Shown here piece after piece: positions 1 through 9,289 of a stretch of 64,000 nt of DNA. Under the pieces are notes generated by a model. That model was given only the letters and a program-made list of their open reading frames with translations. It ran no database searches and was not told the DNA's origin. The first letter of the stretch is position 1, and every line of letters starts with the position of its first letter. Source of the DNA: Nocardioides scoriae (GTDB lineage Bacteria; Actinomycetota; Actinomycetes; Propionibacteriales; Nocardioidaceae); contig NZ_LT629757.1 in assembly GCF_900104965.1 (NCBI RefSeq), positions 992,001-1,056,000 on the forward strand, in the 5' to 3' direction. Both the position numbers and the translations under genes were made by a program.

Positions 1-660
1 GGGCCATGGCACCGGTGTCGTGGGCGGGCTCGGGCACGAGGGTGCCGGCCAGGTGGTGGACCGACCAGCCGGTCGCGGCCGGCGCCTCGGCGGCGTACGA
101 CGTGCGCCGCAGGCCGAGCGGCTCCAGCACCCGCGTGGACACGAGCGTGCGCCAGGACGCGCCCCGCACCCGGGCGACGACCTCGCCGAGCAGGCCGTAG
201 CCCAGGTTGGAGTAGTGGTGGTGCGTCCCGGGCTCGAAGACCGCCCCGGAGCCGTCGTTGGCCGCGAGCAGCTGCGCGACCGTGCCGCCGGGCGAGCGCT
301 CCCACCACGGCCCGGCCGGCTCGCTCTGCATCCCCGCGGTGTGGGACAGCAGACCGCGGACGGTGGCGGCGGCGTACCTCCCGGCCTCGGGGACGAAGCG
401 GCCCAGCGGGTCGTCGAGCGAGAGCAGCCCCTCGTCGCGGCACTGGAGCACCAGCACGGCCGTGAGGGTCTTGGTGATCGAGCCGATGCGGAACTGGGTG
501 TCGGACGTCGCCGGGGACCCGGCGGCTCCGGTCCACCCGAGCCCCGAGGGCAGCCCGGGGTCGAGCAGCCCCGTCACCAGCGAGGGCAGCCGGCGCTCGG
601 CCTGGTAGCGGTCGGTGACGGCCTGCAGGTGCTCGGCCCGTGGGGCCGGACCCGGCTGGG

Positions 661-664
<4 letters not shown>
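1..664 (-). CDS. Serine hydrolase, beta-lactamase family (partial)
   Basis: Reading from a GTG at 664, the protein begins [12 protein letters not shown] and runs off the window at its C-terminal side. It shows the penicillin-binding/class C beta-lactamase fold signatures: SITK (the SxxK nucleophile-lysine pair, near residue 66) and a later YSN (YxN) motif near residue 150, followed by the typical [10 protein letters not shown] segment. No signal peptide is evident. Members act as esterases, D-amino-acid peptidases or resistance enzymes, and substrate cannot be told from sequence. The start overlaps the gcvP stop in a GTGA (661-664), so it is translationally coupled to gcvP. The function is probably unrelated to glycine cleavage. 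Confidence 0.85.
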
Positions 665-3525
<2,861 letters not shown>

Positions 3526-3615
3526 GTCACTCCTGGTGTGAGGCGGCTCAACGTGGTCGGTCGGTGAGTGCGCCTCCCCTCAGCCAGGACCTGGTGGTCC
3601 CTCCTGAGTGCCAGC

Positions 3616-3709
3616 CCGTGCGGTCCTGTGGCCTGAGAGGTTGGTGGGAGGAAATGCCCCTTCGGCGTCCCGGTCGGTGCACGCACCAGCCGGGAGCTCT
3701 CCCGCACGG
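3616..3709 (-). ncRNA. Glycine riboswitch (single aptamer)
   Basis: On the minus strand the sequence has the conserved glycine aptamer blocks GGGAGAG, GCCGAAGGGGCA and CTCTCAGGC followed by AGGACCG. The P1 helix pairs CCGCACGG (3702-3709) with CCGTGCGG (3616-3623). It sits in the 5' leader of gcvP, where glycine riboswitches typically switch expression on. A second, shorter structure (CTCAG...CTGAG, 3579-3607, enclosing GGACC/GGTCC) follows before the gcvP start and may be the expression platform. No complete second aptamer is seen. Confidence 0.93.
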
Positions 3710-3727
3710 AGTTTGTCAGCAGGACCG

Positions 3728-3733
3728 ATTTTA
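3728..3733 (-). promoter_or_regulatory. Probable gcvP -10 box
   Basis: The minus strand reads TGCTAAAAT just upstream of the glycine aptamer, giving TAAAAT as a -10 box (5 of 6 to TATAAT). It would start the RNA about 10 nt before the P1 helix. No good -35 is visible because that position falls in the upstream terminator. Confidence 0.5.
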
Positions 3734-3745
3734 GCAGGTACGCCG

Positions 3746-3783
3746 ACGGGCCCCGCGACGCTGGACGCGTCGGCGGGGCCCGT
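3746..3783 (-). terminator. Hairpin terminator after merR
   Basis: Arms ACGGGCCCCGC (3746-3756) and GCGGGGCCCGT (3773-3783) form a perfect 11-bp stem with a 16-nt loop, 23 nt past the stop of the MerR gene. There is no U-run, as is common in high-GC actinobacteria. It separates the MerR transcript from the gcvP promoter. Confidence 0.7.
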
Positions 3784-3806
3784 GGGTGAGGGTCGGTGGG
3801 GGTGGA

Positions 3807-4436
3807 TCAGCCGGTCTGGCGGGCCTTGCGGCGCCGCGACAGCTCGTCGGAGCCGGCCTCGCCCGTGGCGTCCTCGGCCTCCTCGGCGGTGCGCTCGGAG
3901 GGCAGCTCCGCGAGCGAGCCCTCGATCTCGCGCCAGACGCCGCCGATGGCGATGCCGAAGACGCCCTGGCCGCCCTGCAGCAGGTCGATGACCTCGTCGT
4001 TGCTGGTGCACTCGTAGACGCTGGCGCCATCGCTCATCAGCGTGACGCGCGTCAGGTCGTCGGTGCCGCGGGCCCGCAGGTGCGAGACCGCGGTGCGGAT
4101 CTGCTGCAGCGAGATGCCGGCGTCGAGGAGCCGCTTGATGATCTTGAGGATGAGGATGTCGCGGAAGCTGTAGAGCCGCTGGGTGCCCGAGCCGGTCGCG
4201 CCGCGGACCGTGGGCTCGACGAGGCCGGTGCGGGCCCAGTAGTCGAGCTGGCGGTAGGTGATGCCGGCCGCGTTGCAGGCCGTGGGACCGCGGTAGCCGA
4301 GGTCCTTGGGCAGCGTCGACACGTCGTCGTCGAAGAGCAGCCCCTGCTCGGTGGCGTCGAGGGCGGCGTCGAGCGCCGCCTGCTCGGCGCGCTGGTCGCG
4401 TCCTGCGGTCGTGCCGCCGTCTGTCGTGCTGGCCAC
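3807..4436 (-). CDS. MerR-family transcriptional regulator (Rv1830-type)
   Basis: A MerR-type winged helix is seen around residues 45-120 (GYRGPTACNAAGITYRQLDYWARTGLVEP, then YSFRDILILKIIKRLLDAGISLQQIR). The C-terminal half is a short effector/dimer region and a charged tail. Order and similarity match the second MerR gene of the conserved gcvH-garA-MerR-DUF151-MerR-gcvP cluster (Rv1830 in Mycobacterium tuberculosis). The GTG start at 4436 has GGAGGT six bases upstream. The leader holds two inverted repeats that could be its own operators. The target genes are not known from sequence. Confidence 0.88.
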   Translation of the reverse strand: MASTTDGGTTAGRDQRAEQAALDAALDATEQGLLFDDDVSTLPKDLGYRGPTACNAAGITYRQLDYWARTGLVEPTVRGATGSGTQRLYSFRDILILKIIKRLLDAGISLQQIRTAVSHLRARGTDDLTRVTLMSDGASVYECTSNDEVIDLLQGGQGVFGIAIGGVWREIEGSLAELPSERTAEEAEDATGEAGSDELSRRRKARQTG

Positions 4437-4589
4437 TGCTACCTCCGGAGTCCGGCTCCGCCTGGTGTAGCTCCGGAGGAAGGCCGGGTCACGTCCGGTC
4501 CGCCCGGGTGGGACGGGCTCGGAGTTGCAGCCGTGGAGTTACAGCGAAGACACTCGTGAAGGTAGACCTCGGCTCGAGGGTTGGTCAAA

Positions 4590-4606
4590 GACACGCGCGG
4601 CGTGTC
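4590..4606. promoter_or_regulatory. Inverted repeat in merR leader
   Basis: GACACGC-GCG-GCGTGTC is a perfect 7-3-7 inverted repeat in the 215-bp gap between DUF151 and the MerR gene. It is a candidate operator. A regulator of the MerR class is plausible but nothing assigns it. Confidence 0.4.
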
Positions 4607-4617
4607 GGGTCTAACTC

Positions 4618-4632
4618 TCAACCAGAGGTTGA
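4618..4632. promoter_or_regulatory. TCAACC-AGA-GGTTGA inverted repeat
   Basis: A perfect 6-3-6 inverted repeat, 20 bp downstream of the DUF151 stop and 180 bp upstream of the merR start. Its half-site GGTTGA is also the half-site of the longer palindrome at 7543-7559 upstream of garA, but with the arms in the opposite order. A shared MerR-type binder is a reasonable guess. Confidence 0.4.
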
Positions 4633-4651
4633 AGGTAGGGCCTGCGGACGC

Positions 4652-5125
4652 TCAGCCCTGGCCCTTCTCGAAGTCCTCTGGCGTGACGTGGTCGAGGAAC
4701 TCGCGGAACTTCTCGACCTCGTCCTCCTGCTCGTCGGGCACCAGGATGCCGGCGTCGTCGAGCAGCTCCTCGGCGCAGACGATCTTGGACCCGGTGCGCA
4801 GCGCCAGCGCGATCGAGTCCGAGGGCCGGGCGCTGACCTCGACGCCGGAGGCCAGGACGAGCGTCGCGTAGAAGACGTTGTCCTTCATCTCGGTGATCCG
4901 GATCTCGCTGATCTCGTTGCCGGTCGCCTCGAGGACGTCGCGCAGCAGGTCGTGGGTGAGCGGCCGCGGCGGCACGACGCCCTGCTGGGCGAAGGCGATG
5001 GCGGTGGCCTCGACGGCCCCGATCCAGATGGGGAGGTAGCGCTCCCCCGCGGCTTCCCGCAGCAGCACGATGGGCGTGTTGGACGGCATCTCGACCCGGA
5101 CTCCGACTACCTCGACCTCGCGCAC
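4652..5125 (-). CDS. Bifunctional nuclease-domain protein (DUF151)
   Basis: A 157-residue protein covered by the DUF151/BFN domain (MREVEVVGVRVEMPSNTP..., ERYLPIWIGAVEATAIA, RPSDSIALALR). It corresponds to Rv1829 in the conserved cluster. Family members have reported DNase/RNase activity in plants, but the bacterial role is unclear. The GTG start at 5125 follows TAGGCT plus six bases on the minus strand, so the transcript is likely leaderless and starts inside the 3' end of the neighbouring TetR gene. Confidence 0.88.
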   Translation of the reverse strand: MREVEVVGVRVEMPSNTPIVLLREAAGERYLPIWIGAVEATAIAFAQQGVVPPRPLTHDLLRDVLEATGNEISEIRITEMKDNVFYATLVLASGVEVSARPSDSIALALRTGSKIVCAEELLDDAGILVPDEQEDEVEKFREFLDHVTPEDFEKGQG

Positions 5126-5129
5126 CCGG

Positions 5130-5702
5130 TCAGCCTAGCGGTCGGTCGCCAGCCTGCTCCCACAGCAGGCGCACGGCGCGCGCGAGGTCCTCGACGCTGG
5201 CCGCCAGCGTGGTCTCGTCGGTCAGCGGGTCGTCCAGCATCAGCCCCACGAAGGTGGCCTCGACCAGCCGGGCGGCGCGCCGCCCCCCGGCACCGAGGCC
5301 CGAGGCGGCGAGGTGGTCCGCCAGGGCCGTCATCCACAGCTCGTTGGCCTGGGCGACCACCTCCACGAAGGGCTCGCGGCCCAGCACGCCCAGCGCCGCG
5401 GCCTCGACGTACAGCCGCTGGCACCGGGCCTGGTGGGGGCTGCTGACGACCCGCCACAGGTCGAGCACGGCGCGGTGGGCGCCCGGCGAGGCCGGCAGCT
5501 CGCGGATCTCGGCCACGGAGCGGTCGTTGGAGACCCGGAGCACGGTCGCGACCAGGTCGTCCTTGTCGCGGAAGTGGTAGAGCAGCATCCGGTCGCTGGT
5601 GCCGATGGCCGCGGCCAGCGGCCGCAGGCTCATCCCGATGAGGCCGTGCTCGAGCACGTAGTCGGTCGCCGCGTCGGCGAGCGTGGTGCGCCGGTCCCCC
5701 AC
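5130..5702 (-). CDS. TetR-family repressor of the SMR pump
   Basis: The 190-residue protein begins with a TetR helix-turn-helix (residues about 8-55, ending SDRMLLYHFRDKDDLVATVL), followed by an all-helical ligand domain. The GTG start is at 5702. It is divergent from the small multidrug resistance gene at 5815. The 112-bp gap carries two TGTAGC...GCTACA palindromes, a layout typical of a local repressor that senses a pump substrate. This pair breaks the otherwise conserved ftsR-DUF151 order and is probably a later insertion. Confidence 0.9.
   Translation of the reverse strand: MGDRRTTLADAATDYVLEHGLIGMSLRPLAAAIGTSDRMLLYHFRDKDDLVATVLRVSNDRSVAEIRELPASPGAHRAVLDLWRVVSSPHQARCQRLYVEAAALGVLGREPFVEVVAQANELWMTALADHLAASGLGAGGRRAARLVEATFVGLMLDDPLTDETTLAASVEDLARAVRLLWEQAGDRPLG
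5132..5137 (-). promoter_or_regulatory. Leaderless -10 box of the DUF151 gene
   Basis: TAGGCT (TAnnnT) lies six bases before the GTG at 5125, the usual spacing for leaderless actinobacterial mRNAs. It overlaps the stop codon of the TetR gene (5130-5132). Confidence 0.5.
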
Positions 5703-5743
5703 GTGAGCTGCCCCTCCTCGGTCCGCGGCCGCAGGCAGCCGTC

Positions 5744-5759
5744 TGTAGCGAGTGCTACG
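5744..5759. promoter_or_regulatory. TetR operator 1 (imperfect)
   Basis: TGTAGC-GAGT-GCTACG matches operator 2 at 15 of the 16 positions that define the two arms apart from its spacer and last base. It lies on the tetR side of the intergenic region. Confidence 0.6.
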
Positions 5760-5767
5760 CTACCGGA

Positions 5768-5783
5768 TGTAGCAGCTGCTACA
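5768..5783. promoter_or_regulatory. TetR operator 2 (perfect palindrome)
   Basis: TGTAGCAGCTGCTACA is a perfect 16-bp palindrome, centred 24 bp from the first copy and 31 bp before the SMR start codon. Paired copies between divergent tetR and pump genes suggest repression of both. Confidence 0.75.
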
Positions 5784-5814
5784 AAGTCCTGCGCCCGCCC
5801 GAGGAAACCCGCTC

Positions 5815-6141
5815 ATGATCGTCGCCGTCCTGCTCCTGCTCGTCGCCATCGCCACCGAGGTCGGCGCCACCGCGGCGCTGCCGCGCACCCAGGGGTTCCA
5901 CCACCCGGGCTGGACCGCGATCGTGCTGGCGGGGTACGCCGTGTCGATCTGGCTGCTCGCCATCGTGGTGCGCCACATCCCGGTGTCGGTGACCTACGCC
6001 ATCTGGGCCGGCCTGGGCACGGCCGCCATCGCCGTGGTCGGCGTGGTGGTGCTCGGCGAGAGCTGGGACCTGACCAAGGTGACCGCGCTGGGCCTCATCA
6101 TCTCGGGCGTGGTGCTGCTCAACCTGCAGGGCGCCCACTGA
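5815..6141 (+). CDS. Small multidrug resistance (SMR) efflux protein
   Basis: A 108-residue protein with four transmembrane helices. The essential membrane glutamate is at Glu14 in LLVAIATEVGATAALP, and the family's YAIWAGLGTAAIAVVGVVVLGE segment is present. SMR proteins work as dimers in the plasma membrane and exchange protons for cationic drugs or guanidinium. Which subfamily (EmrE or Gdx/SugE-like) is not certain. The divergent TetR gene and paired operators point to inducible expression. It ends 21 bp from the convergent ftsR gene. Confidence 0.92.
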   Translation: MIVAVLLLLVAIATEVGATAALPRTQGFHHPGWTAIVLAGYAVSIWLLAIVVRHIPVSVTYAIWAGLGTAAIAVVGVVVLGESWDLTKVTALGLIISGVVLLNLQGAH

Positions 6142-6162
6142 CACCGGTGCCCCGCCCCCGGC

Positions 6163-6885
6163 TCAGCGGATGGTGCGCAGGCCGGCCTTGACCAGGGCGG
6201 CGTGCAGCCGGACCGAGAGCACGGCCAGCTCGTCGATGGCCTGGGCGGCGCGGCCCTCGGCCCCGGCCTCGCGGCCGTGGCGCATCGGGGAGACGACCTG
6301 CTCCATCAGCCCGATCTCGCGGTCGGCGGCGGTCTTGAAGGCGCGCAGGTGACGCGGCTCCAGGCCGAAGGCCGACAGCTCGCCCGCGACCTTGGCGATC
6401 ACCAGGGCGTCGGCGTCGTAGTGCTTGGAGCCCGTGCGGGGGCGCACCAGGCCGTAGGTCTCGAGCTGGTCGAGCAGCTCCTCGGTGATGTCGGCCGTCT
6501 TGACCAGCTCGCGCCGCGAGATCCGCACGTCGGAGTGGCCGCTGAGCAGCGACTCGACCCCGGGGGCCGGGTTGGCGAGCAGCGAGGTCGGGATGCTGGG
6601 CGACCCGCTGGTCGCCGGCGGCTCCAGGCCGCGGTCGAGCGCCTCCAGGTGCTCCTTGATGACCTTGAGCGGCAGGTAGTGCTCGCGCTGCGCCCGGATG
6701 ATGTAGCGCAGCTTCTCCATGTCGTCGGTGGAGTACTTGCGGTAGCCCGAGGGCGTCCGCTCGGGCTCGACGAGCCCTTCGTTCTCCAGGTGCCGGATCT
6801 TCGACTCCTTGATGTCGACGTCCGGGAACTCCGCCTTGAGGTCGGCGACCGCCTGACCGATGGTGATGCGGGCTGCCTGCCGCAC
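6163..6885 (-). CDS. ftsR: MerR-family regulator FtsR (Rv1828-type)
   Basis: The N-terminal winged helix is clear (ITIGQAVADLKAEFPDVDIKESKIRHLENEGLVEPERTPSGYRKYS, residues 7-52). A second HTH-like region occurs near residues 125-165 (RRELVKTADITEELLDQLETYGLVRPRTGSKHYDADAL), as in Rv1828 and Corynebacterium FtsR, which activates ftsZ. The GTG at 6885 is two bases after the garA stop, so the two are co-transcribed. The palindrome at 7543-7559 upstream of garA is a plausible autoregulatory site. Targets in this organism are not shown. Confidence 0.87.
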   Translation of the reverse strand: MRQAARITIGQAVADLKAEFPDVDIKESKIRHLENEGLVEPERTPSGYRKYSTDDMEKLRYIIRAQREHYLPLKVIKEHLEALDRGLEPPATSGSPSIPTSLLANPAPGVESLLSGHSDVRISRRELVKTADITEELLDQLETYGLVRPRTGSKHYDADALVIAKVAGELSAFGLEPRHLRAFKTAADREIGLMEQVVSPMRHGREAGAEGRAAQAIDELAVLSVRLHAALVKAGLRTIR

Positions 6886-6887
6886 GT

Positions 6888-7427
6888 TCAGCCGACCTGG
6901 GCGTCGCTGGCGAAGAAGCTGAGCCGGAACTTGCCGATCCGCACCTCGTCGCCGTTCTGGAGGACGACCTCGTCCACGCGGTCGCCGTTGAGGTAGGTGC
7001 CGTTGAGGCTGCCGACGTCGTGGACGCGGAAGCCCTCCGGGGTGCGCCGGAACTCCACGTGGCGGCGCGAGACCGTGATGTCGTCGAGGAAGATGTCGCT
7101 CTCCGGGTGGCGCCCCACCGTCGAGAGGTCGGTGTCGAGGAGGTAGCGGCTGCCGGCACCGGGCCCGCGCTGCACCACGAGCAGCGCGCTGCCGGCGGGC
7201 AGGGCGTCGACCGCGGCCGCGTCGGCCGGGGCCAGCGAGGCCCGCTCGTCGTCGACCGGCTTGGCCAGGCCGCCGAAGGTGATGGTCGCGGTGGAGTCGG
7301 AGGCGGGCACCTCACCGCCCGCGGGGGCGCCGGACTGCGGCGCCGCGGCGGCGAGCGGGGTGCCGCACTGCGAGCAGAAGCGCGCGGTGGCGGGGTTGTC
7401 GTGGCCGCACTGCGAGCAAAAAGGCAT
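6888..7427 (-). CDS. garA: FHA-domain metabolic regulator GarA with zinc ribbon
   Basis: From the ATG at 7427 the protein has 179 residues. It starts with a double-CxxC zinc ribbon (Cys4, Cys7, Cys18, Cys21) and ends with a forkhead-associated domain (about residues 82-172, with GRHPESDIFLDDITVSRRH and SLNGTYLNGDR). In mycobacteria GarA (no zinc ribbon) binds and inhibits 2-oxoglutarate enzymes and is switched off by Thr phosphorylation in an ETTS motif. That motif is absent here, and the nearest candidate threonines are in STATITF (residues 45-51). An upstream in-frame ATG at 7556 is unlikely because the zinc ribbon gives the natural start and a palindrome lies there. Confidence 0.88.
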   Translation of the reverse strand: MPFCSQCGHDNPATARFCSQCGTPLAAAAPQSGAPAGGEVPASDSTATITFGGLAKPVDDERASLAPADAAAVDALPAGSALLVVQRGPGAGSRYLLDTDLSTVGRHPESDIFLDDITVSRRHVEFRRTPEGFRVHDVGSLNGTYLNGDRVDEVVLQNGDEVRIGKFRLSFFASDAQVG

Positions 7428-7542
7428 CTCGTCGGTCTCCAGTCCTGCTGCTAGGCCGGTGATGGTCGGTGGTGGTGAGGGTGGTGCCGTGCCGTGCACC
7501 CCTGCCCCGCGACGCGAACCCTGAAGCGTCACTGGAGGGTCA

Positions 7543-7559
7543 AGGTTGAGCCTCAACCT
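7543..7559. promoter_or_regulatory. 17-bp palindrome upstream of garA
   Basis: AGGTTGAG-C-CTCAACCT is a perfect palindrome, 116 bp upstream of the garA start and downstream of the gcvH terminator. It is where the garA-ftsR promoter should be. The encoded MerR protein FtsR is the obvious candidate binder. Confidence 0.6.
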
Positions 7560-7584
7560 ACCAGCGGGTCCGGTCGGAACGACA

Positions 7585-7622
7585 CACCGCGCGGCGCGTC
7601 AGTCACGACACGCCGCGCGGTG
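7585..7622 (-). terminator. Terminator after gcvH
   Basis: CACCGCGCGGCG (7585-7596) and CGCCGCGCGGTG (7611-7622) form a perfect 12-bp stem with a 14-nt loop, 71 nt past the gcvH stop. There is no U-run. Confidence 0.65.
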
Positions 7623-7692
7623 GCGGTGAGCAGGTGGACCCGGTCGCGCCGGGTCCGAGGTGGTGCCGAGGTGGGTGCCGGGGCGAGCCGGC

Positions 7693-8076
7693 TCAGCCCT
7701 CGAGCGTGGCCTGGTAGGCGGCCGCGTCGAGCAGGTCGGAGGCGCCGCTGTCGTCGGCGACGATCTCGAAGAGCCAGCCCTCGCCGTACGGGTCGGTGTT
7801 GACCAGCTCGGGGGTGGCGTCGAGCGCCTCGTTGCGGGCCACGACCTCGCCGCCGAGCGGCGCGTAGACCTCGCTGACGGACTTGGTCGACTCCAGCTCG
7901 CCCACCACGGCGCCGGAGACGACGGTCTCGCCGACCTCGGGCAGCTGGACGAACACGATGTCACCGAGGGCGTCCTGGGCGAACTCCGTGATGCCGACGC
8001 GGACCGAGCCCGCGCTCTGACCGGGGTCGCGCAGCCACTCGTGCTCGGCGGTGTACTTCAGGTCTTCGGGATACAC
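7693..8076 (-). CDS. gcvH: Glycine cleavage system H protein
   Basis: The lipoyl carrier that shuttles the aminomethyl group between GcvP, GcvT and the lipoamide dehydrogenase. The lipoylated lysine is Lys65 in ELESTKSVSEVYAP. YTAEHEWL near the start and the DPYGEGWLFEI segment are typical. I place the start at the GTG at 8076 (127 residues), which has AGGAG six bases upstream and matches the family N-terminus (YPEDLKYTAEHEWL). ATGs at 8097 and 8088 are alternatives. No glycine riboswitch precedes it, unlike gcvP. Confidence 0.95.
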   Translation of the reverse strand: MYPEDLKYTAEHEWLRDPGQSAGSVRVGITEFAQDALGDIVFVQLPEVGETVVSGAVVGELESTKSVSEVYAPLGGEVVARNEALDATPELVNTDPYGEGWLFEIVADDSGASDLLDAAAYQATLEG

Positions 8077-8127
8077 GCTGCTCCTCGTCATCGGCATGGG
8101 CGGTGAGTGGACCGGGAGACGTCGCCG

Positions 8128-8150
8128 CGGGGCTCGCCCCGCGAGCCCCG
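8128..8150 (-). terminator. Hairpin between DUF881 gene and gcvH
   Basis: CGGGGCTCG-N5-CGAGCCCCG forms a perfect 9-bp stem, about 35 nt after the stop of the DUF881 gene and about 50 nt upstream of the gcvH start. It may terminate the pgsA-DUF881 transcript or attenuate gcvH. Confidence 0.55.
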
Positions 8151-8184
8151 GGTCGTGCCCTCCCCGGCACGCCTGGCCGGAACC

Positions 8185-8964
8185 CTACTGCCCGGGGACC
8201 GGCTCGGCGTAGCGGGGAGCGGTGGCGCTGCGGGTGACGGTGACCTCGACGCGGTCGAGCTTCTCGACGTCGACCGTGCCGCCCTCGTCCTCGACGTCCT
8301 CGATGAAGCCGCCGGAGAAGCTCAGCGCGCCGGACAGGGTGTCGGGGTTGCCGATCGCCTCGATGACGTACGGCGAGCGCAGCAGCACCCCGTCGACGCG
8401 GATGCCGCGGGTCGCGTCGTCCTCGAACGACGTCTGGGCGATGACGCGCACCTGGCCGTTGACCTGCATCGCCTCGACGCCGGCGTTGCGGAGCTCCTCG
8501 ATGCCGTCCAGCATGCTGTTGAGGCCGAGCTGGTCGCGCGGGTCGGAGAAGGTGATGCGGACGCCGGGCCCGCTCGCGGGGACGGTGCCGGCGAGCACGC
8601 CGAGGGTGTCGAGCTCGGTGCGGGCCTGCTCCAGGGCGGTGCTGCGCCGCTCGGTGCTGTCGTTGAGCCGGGCCCGGGTCGCCTCGAGGGTGGCGATGTC
8701 GCGCTCGGCGCGCCGGGAGGCGGACTGGAGCCCGTTGAGGGCCTGGACCAGCTCGGCCTCGCGGAGCCCGGCGTAGGTGTCGTCCTGTCCGGCGAGCCGG
8801 ACCTGGGTCACGGCGGCGAAGCCGAGGACCCCGACCAGCACGCCCGCGACGGCCTGGCCGCGCGACGGCGTGCGCAGCGAGCGGCGCAGCCGGGCCAGGC
8901 CGGTGTCGGGCGCCGGCTCGACGGGCGCGTCGGGCTGGTCGGGCCGGTCGGGCTCGTCAGGCAT
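8185..8964 (-). CDS. DUF881 membrane-anchored protein
   Basis: A 259-residue protein with a cytoplasmic N-terminus, one transmembrane helix (about residues 36-54, GQAVAGVLVGVLGFAAVTQV), a coiled coil (about 65-115) and a C-terminal DUF881 domain (GPGVRITFSDP..., IEELRNAGVEAMQVNGQVRV, PYVIEAIGNPDTLSGAL). It corresponds to Rv1825 in the conserved pgsA2-gcvH cluster. The function is unknown; related proteins sit in division and envelope loci. Its start overlaps the end of sbp by 8 bp. Confidence 0.85.
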   Translation of the reverse strand: MPDEPDRPDQPDAPVEPAPDTGLARLRRSLRTPSRGQAVAGVLVGVLGFAAVTQVRLAGQDDTYAGLREAELVQALNGLQSASRRAERDIATLEATRARLNDSTERRSTALEQARTELDTLGVLAGTVPASGPGVRITFSDPRDQLGLNSMLDGIEELRNAGVEAMQVNGQVRVIAQTSFEDDATRGIRVDGVLLRSPYVIEAIGNPDTLSGALSFSGGFIEDVEDEGGTVDVEKLDRVEVTVTRSATAPRYAEPVPGQ

Positions 8965-9289
8965 GGAAGAGGTGGCGCCTGATGGCGGCGACGTTGGAGA
9001 AGATCCGGATGCCGAGCACGACCACGACGCCGGTGGACAGCTGCGCCCCGACGCCGAGCTGGTCGCCGAGGAAGACGATGACGGCGGCGATGAGGACGTT
9101 GCTGATGAAGGAGACGACGAAGACCTTGTCGTCGAAGATCCCGTCGAGGAAGGCGCGGAAGGCTCCGAACACGGCGTCGAGGGCGGCCACGACCGCGATG
9201 GGCAGGTAGGGCTCCATCGCGAGGGGGACGTCCGGGGTGAGCCACAGCCCGAGCAGGACCCCGACGACGAGTCCGAGAACGGCGATCAC
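8957..9289 (-). CDS. sbp: Small basic protein Sbp (DUF1290)
   Basis: A 110-residue integral membrane protein with about three helices (VIAVLGLVVGVLLGLWL; YLPIAVVAALDAVFGAF; VSFISNVLIAAVIVFLGDQLG) and a positive C-terminus (IRRHLFHA). I place the start at the GTG at 9289, preceded by GGAGGT six bases upstream. The DUF1290 family includes the Sbp gene found near division genes in Gram-positive bacteria; its activity is unknown. It lies between two DUF881 genes, as in mycobacteria (Rv1824). Confidence 0.85.
   Translation of the reverse strand: MIAVLGLVVGVLLGLWLTPDVPLAMEPYLPIAVVAALDAVFGAFRAFLDGIFDDKVFVVSFISNVLIAAVIVFLGDQLGVGAQLSTGVVVVLGIRIFSNVAAIRRHLFHA

Noticed and set aside
7428-7556. N-terminal extension of GarA from the ATG at 7556
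   Set aside because: The extension is Gly/Pro-rich, covers the palindrome at 7543-7559, and the zinc ribbon gives a natural start at 7427.
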